A DNA stretch of 64,000 nucleotides, taken from RI-153 sp041391225. Lineage in GTDB: Bacteria; Chloroflexota; Anaerolineae; Caldilineales; Caldilineaceae. Shown in pieces: positions 17,181 through 25,870 of the stretch; positions within the stretch are counted from its first letter, which is position 1; every line of letters begins with the position of its first letter. The notes under the pieces are model-generated. The model was not told the DNA's origin. It did no database searches and was given only the letters and a program-made list of their open reading frames with translations. The stretch lies in assembly GCA_041391225.1 (NCBI GenBank), contig JAWKOL010000019.1, forward strand, positions 1 to 64,000, read 5' to 3'. A program made the translations under genes and the position numbers.

Positions 17181-18246
17181 CCAGCAGCCCGATGCGACCA
17201 AGATCGAGCTGCTCTGGGCCGGTAGCCCCGACGGCGTGGAACGCGGATTGGTGACGCAGGCGGGCATCCCCTATCGCGCCATCCAGACCGGCCAACTGCG
17301 CGGCACGAATCCGTTGACGGCGCTGGCGAATGCTGGCAAAATGGCGGTTGGCGTACGCCAATCCTTACAGTTGGTGGACGAATTCCGCCCCGACGTCTGC
17401 CTGGTGACCGGCGGCTACGTCTGCACGCCGGTGGCGATTGCCTGCCGGCTGCGGCGCGTCCCTGTGCTGATCTACCTGCCCGACATGACCCCGGGCCTGG
17501 CGATCCGCTGGCTCAGCCGTCTAGCGACGCAGGTGGCGGTGAGCTTTCCCGATGTGGCCGCCCATTTCGGCGACAAAGCCGTGGTCACCGGCTACCCGGT
17601 GCGCCCCGAACTTCTGGAAGCTGCCGCCGACCGCGTCGCGACCCGTCGTCGCTTAGGACAGACGCTGGACATCGATTGGTCCTTGCGCGGCGAAGACGGC
17701 CAACCGCTGCCCCTGGTGCTCGTCTTCGGCGGCAGCCAGGGCGCCCGCAGCATCAACAAAGCCGTGTGGGCGGGTCTGCCCGATCTGTTGCCGTATTGCC
17801 AGATTTTGCACGTGATCGGCACACGTGATTGGCCGCTCTACCAGGAGGCCCAACCGGCGTTGCCGTCACCTTTGCAGGGCCGCTACCATCCGGTGGCCTA
17901 CCTGCACGACGAGATGATGCAAGCCCTGGCTGCCGCCGATCTGGCCGTGGCCCGCGCCGGCGCCAGCACGCTGGCCGAGTTCCCGTTGACGCGACTGCCT
18001 GCCGTCCTTGTACCGCTGCCGATTTCGGGCAACCACCAAATGCCCAACGCCCGCAAGCTAGCCGACACCGGCGGCGCGATGATCATCAAAGATAGCGATC
18101 TGGGCGCGCAGCTCACGTCCACGGTCTTGGGGCTGCTGCAAGACGAAAACCGCCGCCTCAAGATGAGCGCCGACATGGCGAGCCTGAGCCAGCCAGGCGC
18201 AGCAAAGAACCTGGCCGACGTTGTACTGAATCTTGGTCGAAAATGA
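16996..18246 (+). CDS. murG: UDP-GlcNAc:lipid I N-acetylglucosaminyltransferase MurG
   Basis: 416 residues. The ATG at 16996 has AAGGAGG nine bases upstream. MRVLISGGGTGGHVYPAL is the canonical N-terminus. It is followed by an Ala/Pro/Ser-rich insert of about 40 residues (to DATKIELLWAG) that typical MurG proteins lack and that exactly covers the overlap with ftsW. The rest is normal: CLVTGGYVCTPVAIACRL, LVFGGSQGARSINKAV in the C-terminal domain, VARAGASTLAEF and PLPISGNHQMPNARKL. It is a peripheral membrane GT28 enzyme that makes lipid II. The insert falls in the flexible N-domain just after the glycine loop. Confidence 0.94.
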   Translation: MRVLISGGGTGGHVYPALAAAAHLESRPAAPPSLAAVDSPASRPSAVAGDAAAVAVAPPVANQQPDATKIELLWAGSPDGVERGLVTQAGIPYRAIQTGQLRGTNPLTALANAGKMAVGVRQSLQLVDEFRPDVCLVTGGYVCTPVAIACRLRRVPVLIYLPDMTPGLAIRWLSRLATQVAVSFPDVAAHFGDKAVVTGYPVRPELLEAAADRVATRRRLGQTLDIDWSLRGEDGQPLPLVLVFGGSQGARSINKAVWAGLPDLLPYCQILHVIGTRDWPLYQEAQPALPSPLQGRYHPVAYLHDEMMQALAAADLAVARAGASTLAEFPLTRLPAVLVPLPISGNHQMPNARKLADTGGAMIIKDSDLGAQLTSTVLGLLQDENRRLKMSADMASLSQPGAAKNLADVVLNLGRK

Positions 18247-18261
18247 GGAGAGAAAACGTGG

Positions 18262-18395
18262 TGCGTTGTGCGTTGTGCGTGTTTTACAACCGGGCAGAGT
18301 TTGATTCCGTTGTATTTCGACGAAGTGTGGTTCAGATTTCGCAGCGACAAACTGCCCACAACACGCAACACGCATCACGCATCACGCATCATCTG
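18262..18395. repeat. Facing arms of AACACGC/GCGTTGT words
   Basis: GTGCGTTGTGCGTTGTGCGTG (18262 on, shown here to 20: GTGCGTTGTGCGTTGTGCGT) is answered by CACAACACGCAACACGCATC words at about 18357-18395, around a 75-nt loop. It fills the spacer between murG and the first CvpA-like gene and shares words with 44996 and 46822. Confidence 0.55.
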
Positions 18396-18397
18396 CC

Positions 18398-19048
18398 ATG
18401 AGCGAATCTCTACAGATCGTCGCCGTTCTCATCTTATATTTGGTGCTCTTCGGCTGGGTTGGCTACCGTCGGGGGACTGTCCGCGAGATGGTGGTGGCGA
18501 TTGTCTCCATCGGTGGCTATTTCGTGCTGCAACGCTATGGCAACATTGTGGTGACGATCTTCAATCTGGGCTTCAAGTTCCTGGCCTTTGCCCGCGGCGG
18601 CGGCCTGAGCGGCGACAACCCCGACGCCATCCTGCTCATCCGCGACGCCGAAGACGTGATCACCGAAGCCGGGCGCGACACCCTGCTCTTTCTGCTCTGG
18701 GTGGGCCTGTTGTTGCTGACCTACTTCATCACCGGCAAGGTCGTGAAAGGCGCCAAAAACAAATCCGACGGCACAGCCATCGCGCTAGGACTGCTCAACG
18801 GCATCTTCTATTTCTCGATCTTCCTGCCTATGTTGAGCAGCATCTTCCTCAACCAGCTCGGCGTGGCGGCCGCTGTCCCCGCAGACGGGGCGACGTTCGT
18901 GCTACGCAGCGCGCTGGAGGTGATCAACGAGGGGTTGGGCAGCCTGTGGGGCGAACTCGACACCCAGCAACCGCTCGTGATCGTACTCTTTTTAACCCTG
19001 ATGCTTGTGGCGGTGGCCAACACCTTGCGCACGCCCAAAAAGACCTAG
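18398..19048 (+). CDS. CvpA-like integral membrane protein (first of a pair)
   Basis: 216 residues with four to five hydrophobic segments: QIVAVLILYLVLFGWVGYRRG at the N-terminus (the helix plus 'G..RG' start typical of CvpA/colicin V production family proteins), TLLFLLWVGLLLLTYFI, LLNGIFYFSIFLPML and VIVLFLTLMLVAVANTL. A polar loop of about 40 residues (ARGGGLSGDNPDAILLIRD) separates the first two helices. There is no enzymatic motif. It sits inside the cell-wall cluster between murG and murC, directly before a second protein of the same kind, which suggests an envelope role. That role is inference; family members are poorly understood. Confidence 0.65.
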   Translation: MSESLQIVAVLILYLVLFGWVGYRRGTVREMVVAIVSIGGYFVLQRYGNIVVTIFNLGFKFLAFARGGGLSGDNPDAILLIRDAEDVITEAGRDTLLFLLWVGLLLLTYFITGKVVKGAKNKSDGTAIALGLLNGIFYFSIFLPMLSSIFLNQLGVAAAVPADGATFVLRSALEVINEGLGSLWGELDTQQPLVIVLFLTLMLVAVANTLRTPKKT

Positions 19049-19075
19049 CCAGTATCGACTCTCAGGAAGGGCCGC

Positions 19076-19623
19076 ATGGGTCCACTCGAAGTCTACTTCA
19101 TCACAATCGCAGTCATCGTCGCACTGATCGGCCTGGCCCGGGGCTACGCGCAAGAATTGGGCAGCACCATGATCATCCTGGTGGCGATCTTCCTGCTGCT
19201 CTTCGTCGAAGAGCGCGTCAACCCGCTGCTGATCAACGTGCGCGATGTCATCTTCGAGGGGATTTCCTATCGGAACAGCTTTTCCTAAGCCTGTTCTACC
19301 AGATCTGCTTCGTCGCCGCCGTCTTCGCCGGCTACGCAGGCAAGACGATCCAATTTACCGGCAAGTCGCTGCCCCCGCCACAGGGGAAGGTGCTCGATCT
19401 GCTCATCGGCGCACTCAACGGCTACCTGATCGCAGGCACGTTGTGGTTCTACCAGCAGGCATACGGCTACCCGTTCGAGGTCCTGGGCTGGACCAATCCG
19501 CTCTACACCAACACGCCGTTGGCGTCCACCCTGGTCCAACTGTTGCCGCAGGTGCTGTTGCCCAACGCCACCTGGTGGATGGTGCCGATTGCGGTGCTGT
19601 TGTTGTTGCGAGTACGCGGATAA
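19076..19623 (+). CDS. CvpA-like integral membrane protein (second of a pair; one frameshift)
   Basis: The ATG at 19076 begins MGPLEVYFITIAVIVALIGLARGYAQELG, again the CvpA-type helix plus G.arG start. The frame ends early at 19288, but the next frame continues FLSEQLFLSLFYQICFVAAVFAGYAG. Adding one G to the run 19258-19261 joins them. The full product, about 183 residues, has four hydrophobic segments, including VLDLLIGALNGYLIAGTLWFY and a last helix MVPIAVLLLLRVRG. It is 27 nt after the first CvpA-like gene and probably co-transcribed and co-functional with it. No function is known for this pair. Confidence 0.6.
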
Positions 19624-19625
19624 GT

Positions 19626-19707
19626 GTAATGCGTAATTGGTTGAGATCCTTCAGCCGCTTGCGGGGCGATCTTCTCTGAGTTACGCATTATTCGTTACGC
19701 ATGACGC
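19626..19707. repeat. Facing arms of ATTACGC words before murC
   Basis: GTAATGCGTAATTGGTTGAG (19626 on) pairs with GTTACGCATTATTCGTTACG (about 19680-19700). An alternative murC start (19701) lies inside the repeat, so the ATG at 19728 is preferred. Confidence 0.55.
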
Positions 19708-19727
19708 ACACATCGAAAGATCAAATC

Positions 19728-21176
19728 ATGTCGACGCTCCACGCCCCCCAACCCACCTGGTCCACGCGCCTCGCCACAGGAGACGAGTCTTTGCGCGTGC
19801 ATCTGTTGGGCATCGGCGGCAGTGGACTCGCCCCCATCGCCACTGTGCTGCACGAGATGGGTTTCGTCGTCAGCGGCAGCGACAAGCAGATCAACCCGCG
19901 CACCGACGCGCTGGCTGCGCAGGGCGTGATCGTCTACCCCAGCCAGCTCGCGGCCAACCTGGTCGATCACCCTGAACGCCGGCCCGACGTGGTGCTGATC
20001 AGCAGCGCCGTCGCCGCGGACAACCCCGAGCGCGTCGCCGCCGAAGCGCTGGGCATTCCCATCGCCAAGCGCCGCGACTTTCTGCGTCCGCTGCTGGCGC
20101 GGCGCAAGGTGATCGCCGTGGCGGGGACACACGGCAAAAGCACCACCACCGCCATGATCGTGCGCGCCTTTCAGGAGTGCGGCGTCGACGCCGGCTACAT
20201 CGTGGGCGCGGAACTGCCTGAATACGGCGCCGCCCACGCCGGCAGCAGCGCCTACTTCATCATCGAAGCCGACGAATACGACTACATGTTCCTGGGCCTG
20301 ACGCCCACCGTGGCCGTGGTCACCAACGTGGAGTGGGATCACCCCGACTGCTTCCCCACGCCCCAGGACTTTCACAACGCCTTCGTCGCCTTCACCGACC
20401 AGGTGGTGGACGGCGGTCTGCTCGTCACCTGCGGCGATGATGCGGGCGCGGAAGCGCTGCGCATCGAACAATCCGGCAAGGTGGCGACGTTGTCTTACGG
20501 TTTGGGGGAAAAGGTGGAGCTGCGTGCGAGTGCGGTGGTTGCCGGTGCATTGGGCGGCTATTCCGCTCAAGTTTCCAAACAGGAAACCACATTGGGCGTG
20601 CTGTCGATGCAGGTGCCAGGACAGCACAACCTGCGCAACGGGCTGGCTGCCGTGGCCGTTGGCCTGCACTGCGCCCTGCCCGTGGACGAGCTACTGGCCG
20701 CCGTCGGCAGCTACCAGGGCGTCGCCCGTCGCTTCGAGTTGAAGGGTGAAGTCAACGGCATCACCGTCATCGACGACTACGCGCATAACCCGACCAAAGT
20801 GAGCGCCACCCTGGCCGCCGCCCGCGCCCGCTTCGGTGATCGGCGCATCTGGGCCGTGGTGCAGCCGCACACATTCAACCGCACCCGCGCCCTGCTCCAC
20901 GAAATGGCCGCCAGCTTCGAGGACGCCGACTGCGTGCGCATCACCGACATCTACGCCGCCCGCGAGCGCGACGACGGTTCAGTGTCGGCGCAGGATATTG
21001 TTGCCGCCAGCCGCCACCCGCAGATCGAACACGTCTCGGGGTTGGAGGCAATGGCCGAACACCTGGCCGCGTCGGTACGCCCTGGCGACGTGGTGGTTGT
21101 CCTCGGCGCGGGGACGAGTCACCGAATTGGTGAGTTGTTGTTGGAAAGGCTACGTGCAATACAGCCTGTAACGTAG
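19728..21176 (+). CDS. murC: UDP-N-acetylmuramate--L-alanine ligase MurC
   Basis: 482 residues from the ATG at 19728; an ATG at 19701 lies in a repeat. VHLLGIGGSGLAPIATVL is the UDP-binding N-terminus, VIAVAGTHGKSTTTAMIVRAF the ATP loop, and FIIEADEYDYMFLGLTPTVAV and TNVEWDHPDCF the MurC centre. IDDYAHNPTKVSATLAAAR and VVQPHTFNRTRAL mark the C-terminal ligase domain. The enzyme adds L-Ala to UDP-MurNAc in the cytosol. The insert PEYGAAHAGSSAYFI fits the murC type rather than Mpl. The gene follows the CvpA-like pair by about 100 nt and precedes murB by 23 nt. Confidence 0.94.
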   Translation: MSTLHAPQPTWSTRLATGDESLRVHLLGIGGSGLAPIATVLHEMGFVVSGSDKQINPRTDALAAQGVIVYPSQLAANLVDHPERRPDVVLISSAVAADNPERVAAEALGIPIAKRRDFLRPLLARRKVIAVAGTHGKSTTTAMIVRAFQECGVDAGYIVGAELPEYGAAHAGSSAYFIIEADEYDYMFLGLTPTVAVVTNVEWDHPDCFPTPQDFHNAFVAFTDQVVDGGLLVTCGDDAGAEALRIEQSGKVATLSYGLGEKVELRASAVVAGALGGYSAQVSKQETTLGVLSMQVPGQHNLRNGLAAVAVGLHCALPVDELLAAVGSYQGVARRFELKGEVNGITVIDDYAHNPTKVSATLAAARARFGDRRIWAVVQPHTFNRTRALLHEMAASFEDADCVRITDIYAARERDDGSVSAQDIVAASRHPQIEHVSGLEAMAEHLAASVRPGDVVVVLGAGTSHRIGELLLERLRAIQPVT

Positions 21177-21199
21177 GACATTTATAGTACGAGAATTAC

Positions 21200-22189
21200 A
21201 TGACTTTATTACATACCGAACGCGCGCTCGACTTGAGCCGCCCCGCCGAACTCGGCGTCACCATCGAAAGGAATCGCCCATTGGCCGGGCTGACCAGCAT
21301 CAAGGTCGGCGGGCCAGCGGAGTATTTTGCCACCGTACAAACCGTCGATCAGTTGCTCAAACTGGTACGCTGGGCGCGAGGACAAGAGCTGCCCTACTGG
21401 ATTTTGGGCGGCGGGAGCAATGTCCTCATCAGCGATGCGGGTGTGCGCGGACTCGTGATCCAAAACCGTTGCCGCCAGGTCCGCGTGGACAGCCCGCCCT
21501 GCTGCGACTATCCGCAAGACCTGCGCCCGTACGTCTTCGCCGAAAGCGGCGCGGCCATGGCCGGCCTGGCCCGCACCAGCATCAACGCCGGGCTGACCGG
21601 GCTGGAATGGGCCGTGAGCGTGCCGGGGACGGTGGGCGGCGCGGTGATCAACAACGCCGGCGCGCACGGCGGCGAAGTCAAAGACAATTTGTGGGACGCC
21701 CTGATCCTCGACGACAACGACGAGGTGCGCGAGTTCAAGCCCGATCAACTGGCCTACGCTTACCGCACCAGCGCCCTCAAACGCGGACGTGTCCTGCGCG
21801 GCGGCTTTGGCCCGGTCGTCCTTAGCGCCAACTTTCGTCTGCCCGAAGGTGATCCCGAAGAGATCCGCACCCGCGCCGACAATTTCCTGGCGCATCGACG
21901 GCGCACGCAGCCGGTGGAACCCAGCCTGGGCAGCACCTTCAAGAACCCAGCGGGCGACTACGCCGGTCGCCTCATCGAGACCGCCGGTCTGCAAGGACAC
22001 CGCATTGGCGGCATCGAAATCAGCCGCGCCCATGCCAATTTCTTCGTCAACCCTGGCGGGGTGGGCAGCGCCTGTGCCGCCGACGTGGTGGCCATGATCG
22101 AACACGTGCAAGAACGCATCCAGCAGCTTTTCCACGTGACGCTGGAGCCAGAGATTCAGTGGGTAGGGGAATGGGACAATCACGCATGA
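21200..22189 (+). CDS. murB: UDP-N-acetylenolpyruvoylglucosamine reductase MurB
   Basis: 329 residues. FAD-binding segments are visible: TSIKVGGPAEYFATV, YWILGGGSNVLISDAGV and GLEWAVSVPGTVGGAVINNAG. The substrate domain has PSLGSTFKNPAGDYAGRLIE, the loop of type II MurB, and IGGIEISRAHANFFVNPGG. The cytosolic flavoenzyme reduces UDP-GlcNAc-enolpyruvate to UDP-MurNAc. A TTTATAGTACGA stretch 10-20 nt before the start resembles the one before ftsZ and could be a -10 region, but no partner -35 is clear. The stop overlaps the ddl start (ATGA). The gene is of normal length and intact. Confidence 0.94.
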   Translation: MTLLHTERALDLSRPAELGVTIERNRPLAGLTSIKVGGPAEYFATVQTVDQLLKLVRWARGQELPYWILGGGSNVLISDAGVRGLVIQNRCRQVRVDSPPCCDYPQDLRPYVFAESGAAMAGLARTSINAGLTGLEWAVSVPGTVGGAVINNAGAHGGEVKDNLWDALILDDNDEVREFKPDQLAYAYRTSALKRGRVLRGGFGPVVLSANFRLPEGDPEEIRTRADNFLAHRRRTQPVEPSLGSTFKNPAGDYAGRLIETAGLQGHRIGGIEISRAHANFFVNPGGVGSACAADVVAMIEHVQERIQQLFHVTLEPEIQWVGEWDNHA

Positions 22190-23318
22190 ACGGGGCAGGA
22201 TTGAACGGGCGTGAAGTACGCGTCGGCGTCCTCTTTGGCGGGCGCAGCGGCGAACACGAAGTATCGCTCATGAGCGCCCGCACGGTGATGCAGGCGTTGC
22301 AGCAGGCCGGCTACGAAACTGTGCCAATCGGCATCAACCGCAACGGCGGCTGGCTGGTGAGCGGTGATCCCATGCAGCGGCTCACCGACACTGTCAACGC
22401 GCCCGAACTGATCGACGGCAACCCGCCCAACAGTCACACGACCAACGGCGCGGCGCCGCAACTGCCTGCGCCCTTGCTCAACGGTGAAGATCGCCTGCCC
22501 GCCCTCGATCTCATTTTCCCTGTGCTGCACGGTCCTTTCGGCGAGGATGGCACCGTGCAAGGGCTGTTGGAGATGGCGGGCCTGCCCTACGTGGGCAGCG
22601 GCGTCCTCGCCAGCGCCGCGGGCATGGACAAGGTCACCAGCAAGCAGCTTTTCGCCCAGGCGAGCATCCCGCAGGCCAACTACCACAGCTTCCTGCGCCG
22701 CCAGTGGCGACAGCACCCCGACGCCATCATCGCCGAACTAGAGGCAACGCTGGCCTACCCCATGTTCGTGAAGCCGGCCAATTTGGGCAGCAGCGTGGGC
22801 ATTTCCAAAGCCAAGGATCACAAGCAGTTGCGCCGGGCCATCGACACGGCCTGTGCCTTCGACCGCAAGATCCTGGTGGAGCAGGGCGTGCCTGCGGCGC
22901 GGGAGATCGAAGTCAGCGTGCTAGGCAACGACGATCCCATCGCCAGCGTGCCGGGCGAGGTGGTCCCCAGCAACGAGTTCTACGACTACGAAGCCAAGTA
23001 TCTGGACGACCGCAGCCAGTTGCTCGTACCCGCCGTCTTGAATGCCGACCAGGTCAAAGAAATCAGGATCTGGCCCTGCGCGCCTTTCGTGTCATCGACT
23101 GTGCGGGGCTGGCGCGGGTGGATTTTCTACTCAGCGGCGACAGCGAAGTCTTTTTGAACGAGATCAACACCATGCCCGGCTTCACCCACGCCAGCATGTA
23201 CCCACGACTGTGGGAAGCCAGCGGCCTGCCGCTGCCCGAATTGGTCCAGCGTCTCGTCGAACTGGCGCTGGAACGTCACGACGACCGTCTACAGAACCGC
23301 GCTGTGCGCACACTTTGA
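22186..23318 (+). CDS. ddl: D-alanine--D-alanine ligase Ddl (one frameshift)
   Basis: The ATG at 22186 overlaps the murB stop (ATGA), which fixes the start. VRVGVLFGGRSGEHEVSLMS is the N-terminal motif. LHGPFGEDGTVQGLLEMAGL, then PMFVKPANLGSSVGISKA and ASVPGEVVPSNEFYDYEAKY belong to the ATP-grasp fold. The frame breaks at 23066-23067 (a GG that should be GGG). After correction the enzyme continues DLALRAFRVIDCAGLARVDF and NEINTMPGFTHASMYP to the stop at 23318. It makes the D-Ala-D-Ala dipeptide used by MurF. Total about 378 residues. The one-base gap in an essential gene suggests a consensus error. Confidence 0.93.
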
Positions 23319-23342
23319 TTGGATAGATCGTTGCCGCCCAAA

Positions 23343-24284
23343 ATGACCAGCGGAGGACGAGACCGCACCCGCCCTCAAACCACAGCCGCCCGCAGCGCTG
23401 CCTCCAATCGGCAGGCGCAGCAAAGGCGGCGTGCGCAGCGTCGCCGCGAGTTTGCCCAACAGTGGCAGCGCGTGGAAAGCGTCGCCGGTGGTGTTCGATC
23501 CTGGTTGCCTGCATTCGATCTGCGCCAGGTGCGGCTGCGTTTCCCTGGCTTCAGTGGTTTCAATCTGTCCAAACTAGTGAGCCTGCTGATGCTTGTCGGT
23601 GTGGTGGCAGCGCTCTACACCTTTCAGGAAGACGAAAGCTTCTTCGTCTACCGCGAGAACGTGGAATTCGTCAACACCGGCTACCTTACCAACGAGGATC
23701 TGTACGAGTACTGCGACATCGAAAGCTGGAGCGTGCTCTGGATCGATCCAGAAATGATCCGGCAGCAAGTGCTGGCCCATCCCTACGTCGCCGACGCCCA
23801 GGTGCAGGTGCAATGGCCCGCCCACGTCACCATCGCCGTGGAAGAAGTAGAACCCATCGCCAGGTGGTCCACAACCGATGCCGATTACTGGGTGCTCACC
23901 GACAGCCGCATCCTTTTGCAGCGCACCGATGCCTTTGCGCCCAGGGTGACCATCTTGGATCCCGAGGCGGCGGCAGGAGAGCCAGGCGCCAAAGGCGCCC
24001 TGCAACTTGAGCCATCGTTGCTAGAAACGGCGTTGACGCTAGCAGAGCGGTTGCCCGGACTGGATTCCTTGCGATACAATCGCACACACGGCATCAATTT
24101 CGGCGTCCCCGACACGCAGACATGGATCTACTGGGGCGATGGTCGCCGATTCGATGAGAAGTGGCTGGCGCTACAAAGCGCCCTGCCCGACATCGAAGAC
24201 GACCGCAACGCCAATCAGACGTTCAGTGTGATCGCGCCGAATCGTCCGTTTTTCAGGTACTATGCCGACTCGCCGAATGATTGA
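23343..24284 (+). CDS. ftsQ: Cell division protein FtsQ/DivIB
   Basis: 313 residues from the ATG at 23343; TTG codons at 23319 and 23331 are alternatives. A very basic cytosolic segment (RRRAQRRREFAQQWQR) precedes one membrane helix (LVSLLMLVGVVAALYTF, about residues 80-96). The POTRA domain follows (VEFVNTGYLTNEDLYEYC ... YVADAQVQVQWPAHVTIAVE, EVEPIARW), then a beta-rich domain ending near residue 313. FtsQ/DivIB links early and late divisome proteins and binds the FtsL/DivIC coiled coil outside the membrane. Its position between ddl and ftsA is the standard one. Sequence identity within this family is low; the call rests on POTRA pattern and context. Confidence 0.88.
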   Translation: MTSGGRDRTRPQTTAARSAASNRQAQQRRRAQRRREFAQQWQRVESVAGGVRSWLPAFDLRQVRLRFPGFSGFNLSKLVSLLMLVGVVAALYTFQEDESFFVYRENVEFVNTGYLTNEDLYEYCDIESWSVLWIDPEMIRQQVLAHPYVADAQVQVQWPAHVTIAVEEVEPIARWSTTDADYWVLTDSRILLQRTDAFAPRVTILDPEAAAGEPGAKGALQLEPSLLETALTLAERLPGLDSLRYNRTHGINFGVPDTQTWIYWGDGRRFDEKWLALQSALPDIEDDRNANQTFSVIAPNRPFFRYYADSPND

Positions 24285-24379
24285 GCGATTGGGAGATTAG
24301 GAGATCGAGCGATTGGGAGATTGAGTCAGACGCTCATCGAATCTCCTAATCGCCCAATCTCTTAATCGCTCAATCTCCC
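24284..24379. repeat. Word-repeat hairpin between ftsQ and ftsA
   Basis: GAGCGATTGGGAGATTAGG-type octamers (24287-24325) face CCTAATCGCCCAATCTCTTA and CGCTCAATCTCCC (24340-24379) around a short loop. The arm pairs well enough to make a strong RNA hairpin inside the ftsQ-ftsA transcript. Family shared with 2233, 30820, 50602 and 52997. Confidence 0.7.
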
Positions 24380-24435
24380 GGCAAAACCACACCATCAGAT
24401 CGACCACAGCATCACGCCACACGAGGAACCTGTCT

Positions 24436-25695
24436 GTGCAGAAGGAAATAATTGCAGCAATCGACGTCGGGACCACCAAGATCTGCGCCCTCATCGGCGC
24501 GGTGACGTATGACAGCCTGGGCAAACTGTCCTTGCGCATGTTGGGCAGCGGCGTCACCCCTAGCCGCGGCATTCGTCGCGGCGTGGTGATGGACGTCCCC
24601 GAGGTCACCGCGGCCATCGGCGAGGTGATCGAGAAGGCGGAACGCGACGCCGGTGTGCGCGTCACCAGCGCCTATGTGGGGATCGCGGGCAGCCACATCG
24701 CCACCACCAACAGCCGCGGCATCAGCCCCATCGACAGCCATCACGGCGTCACCGGGGCCGACATGCAGCGAGCGCTGGAGGCGGCGCAGGCCGTCCCCCT
24801 GCCCGAAAGCCGCGAGGTGATCCACGTCATCGCGCGGCAGTGGAAGGTGGACGATCAAGAGGGCATCCAGCAGCCGCTGGGGTTGAGCGGCCATCGCCTC
24901 GAAGTCGACGCCCACATCGTCACGGGCACCACGATGGCGATCAACAACCTGGCGCAGTGCGTGCTCGCCCACGGCATCGACATCGACGAGTTGGTGCTGG
25001 AACCACTTGCCAGCGGCGAGGCCGTACTCACGCCGGAAGAAAAACAGATGGGCGTGATCATGGCCGACATCGGCGGCGGCACCACCGATCTGGCCCTTTT
25101 CCGCGGCAACGGGCTGTGGCACACCGAAGTCCTCGATCTGGGCGGCAATCATTTGACCAACGACGTGGCAATGGGCTTGCGCGCGGCCTTCGAGGTGGCC
25201 GAAGAGTTGAAATTGCGCTACGGTCATCTGCTCCCGCTGAAGGTGGCCGAAGACGAGCAGGTGTGGGCCACCGTCTTCGGAGATCGGCCGGAGCGCACGT
25301 TCAGTCGACGCTTCATCTGCCAGATCCTAGAAGCACGCGCCGAGGAGATCTGCGAGGTCATCTTGCAGCGTACACAGGAAAGCGGTTATGGCCATCTGGT
25401 GCCGGCGGGCGTCGTCCTCACCGGTGGGGCCAGTCAACTGCCCGGGGCCACGGACCTCAGCCGCCGTATCTTTGGTATGCCTGCACGGGTGGGTGCGCCG
25501 GGTGAACAGATCCCGATCCAGGGATTGAGCCGCGAGCTGCAATCGCCGGCCTTTGCCACCAGCGTCGGCCTGTTGTTGTGGGGCCTACACGAAGATGCAC
25601 GCGCCATCCACCGCCCGATGAGTAGCAACAGCCGCGAAGAAAACCCGCTGATGGATAGATTGCGCGGTTGGCTACGCGCATTGTTGCCTGGGTAG
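24436..25695 (+). CDS. ftsA: Cell division protein FtsA
   Basis: 419 residues from a GTG at 24436, eight bases after GAGGAA. Actin-fold motifs: IIAAIDVGTTKICALIG (phosphate 1), VIMADIGGGTTDLALFRG (phosphate 2) and VLTGGASQLPGATDLSRRIF (adenosine). The FtsA-specific 1C domain lies between, around VTSAYVGIAGSHIATTNS. The C-terminal NPLMDRLRGWLRALLPG is an amphipathic helix of the membrane-targeting type. FtsA anchors FtsZ filaments to the membrane. The gene is separated from ftsQ by a 150-nt repeat hairpin and from ftsZ by a 175-nt spacer that may carry an extra promoter. Confidence 0.95.
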   Translation: MQKEIIAAIDVGTTKICALIGAVTYDSLGKLSLRMLGSGVTPSRGIRRGVVMDVPEVTAAIGEVIEKAERDAGVRVTSAYVGIAGSHIATTNSRGISPIDSHHGVTGADMQRALEAAQAVPLPESREVIHVIARQWKVDDQEGIQQPLGLSGHRLEVDAHIVTGTTMAINNLAQCVLAHGIDIDELVLEPLASGEAVLTPEEKQMGVIMADIGGGTTDLALFRGNGLWHTEVLDLGGNHLTNDVAMGLRAAFEVAEELKLRYGHLLPLKVAEDEQVWATVFGDRPERTFSRRFICQILEARAEEICEVILQRTQESGYGHLVPAGVVLTGGASQLPGATDLSRRIFGMPARVGAPGEQIPIQGLSRELQSPAFATSVGLLLWGLHEDARAIHRPMSSNSREENPLMDRLRGWLRALLPG

Positions 25696-25708
25696 TTGTG
25701 CAAAAACT

Positions 25709-25737
25709 TTGCTTTGCAATTTACGTCTAGTTATAGT
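25709..25737 (+). promoter_or_regulatory. Possible ftsZ promoter
   Basis: TTTGCT, 17 bases, then TATAGT (25732-25737) in the 175-nt ftsA-ftsZ spacer. The -35 half is weak; the TTATAGTACGA word also occurs before murB at about 21181. The 130-nt leader to the ftsZ ATG contains no ORF. Confidence 0.35.
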
Positions 25738-25870
25738 ACGATTTTGCAGTCGGAAAACTACTTTACACTATCGCAATCAGATGCCTCTGGCACACTGTTT
25801 TTTGTACCCCGACAGCGCAAATGAAATCGCTGTTTCTTTTTTGGCCCGTGAGCCGTAAGGAGCCAACCCA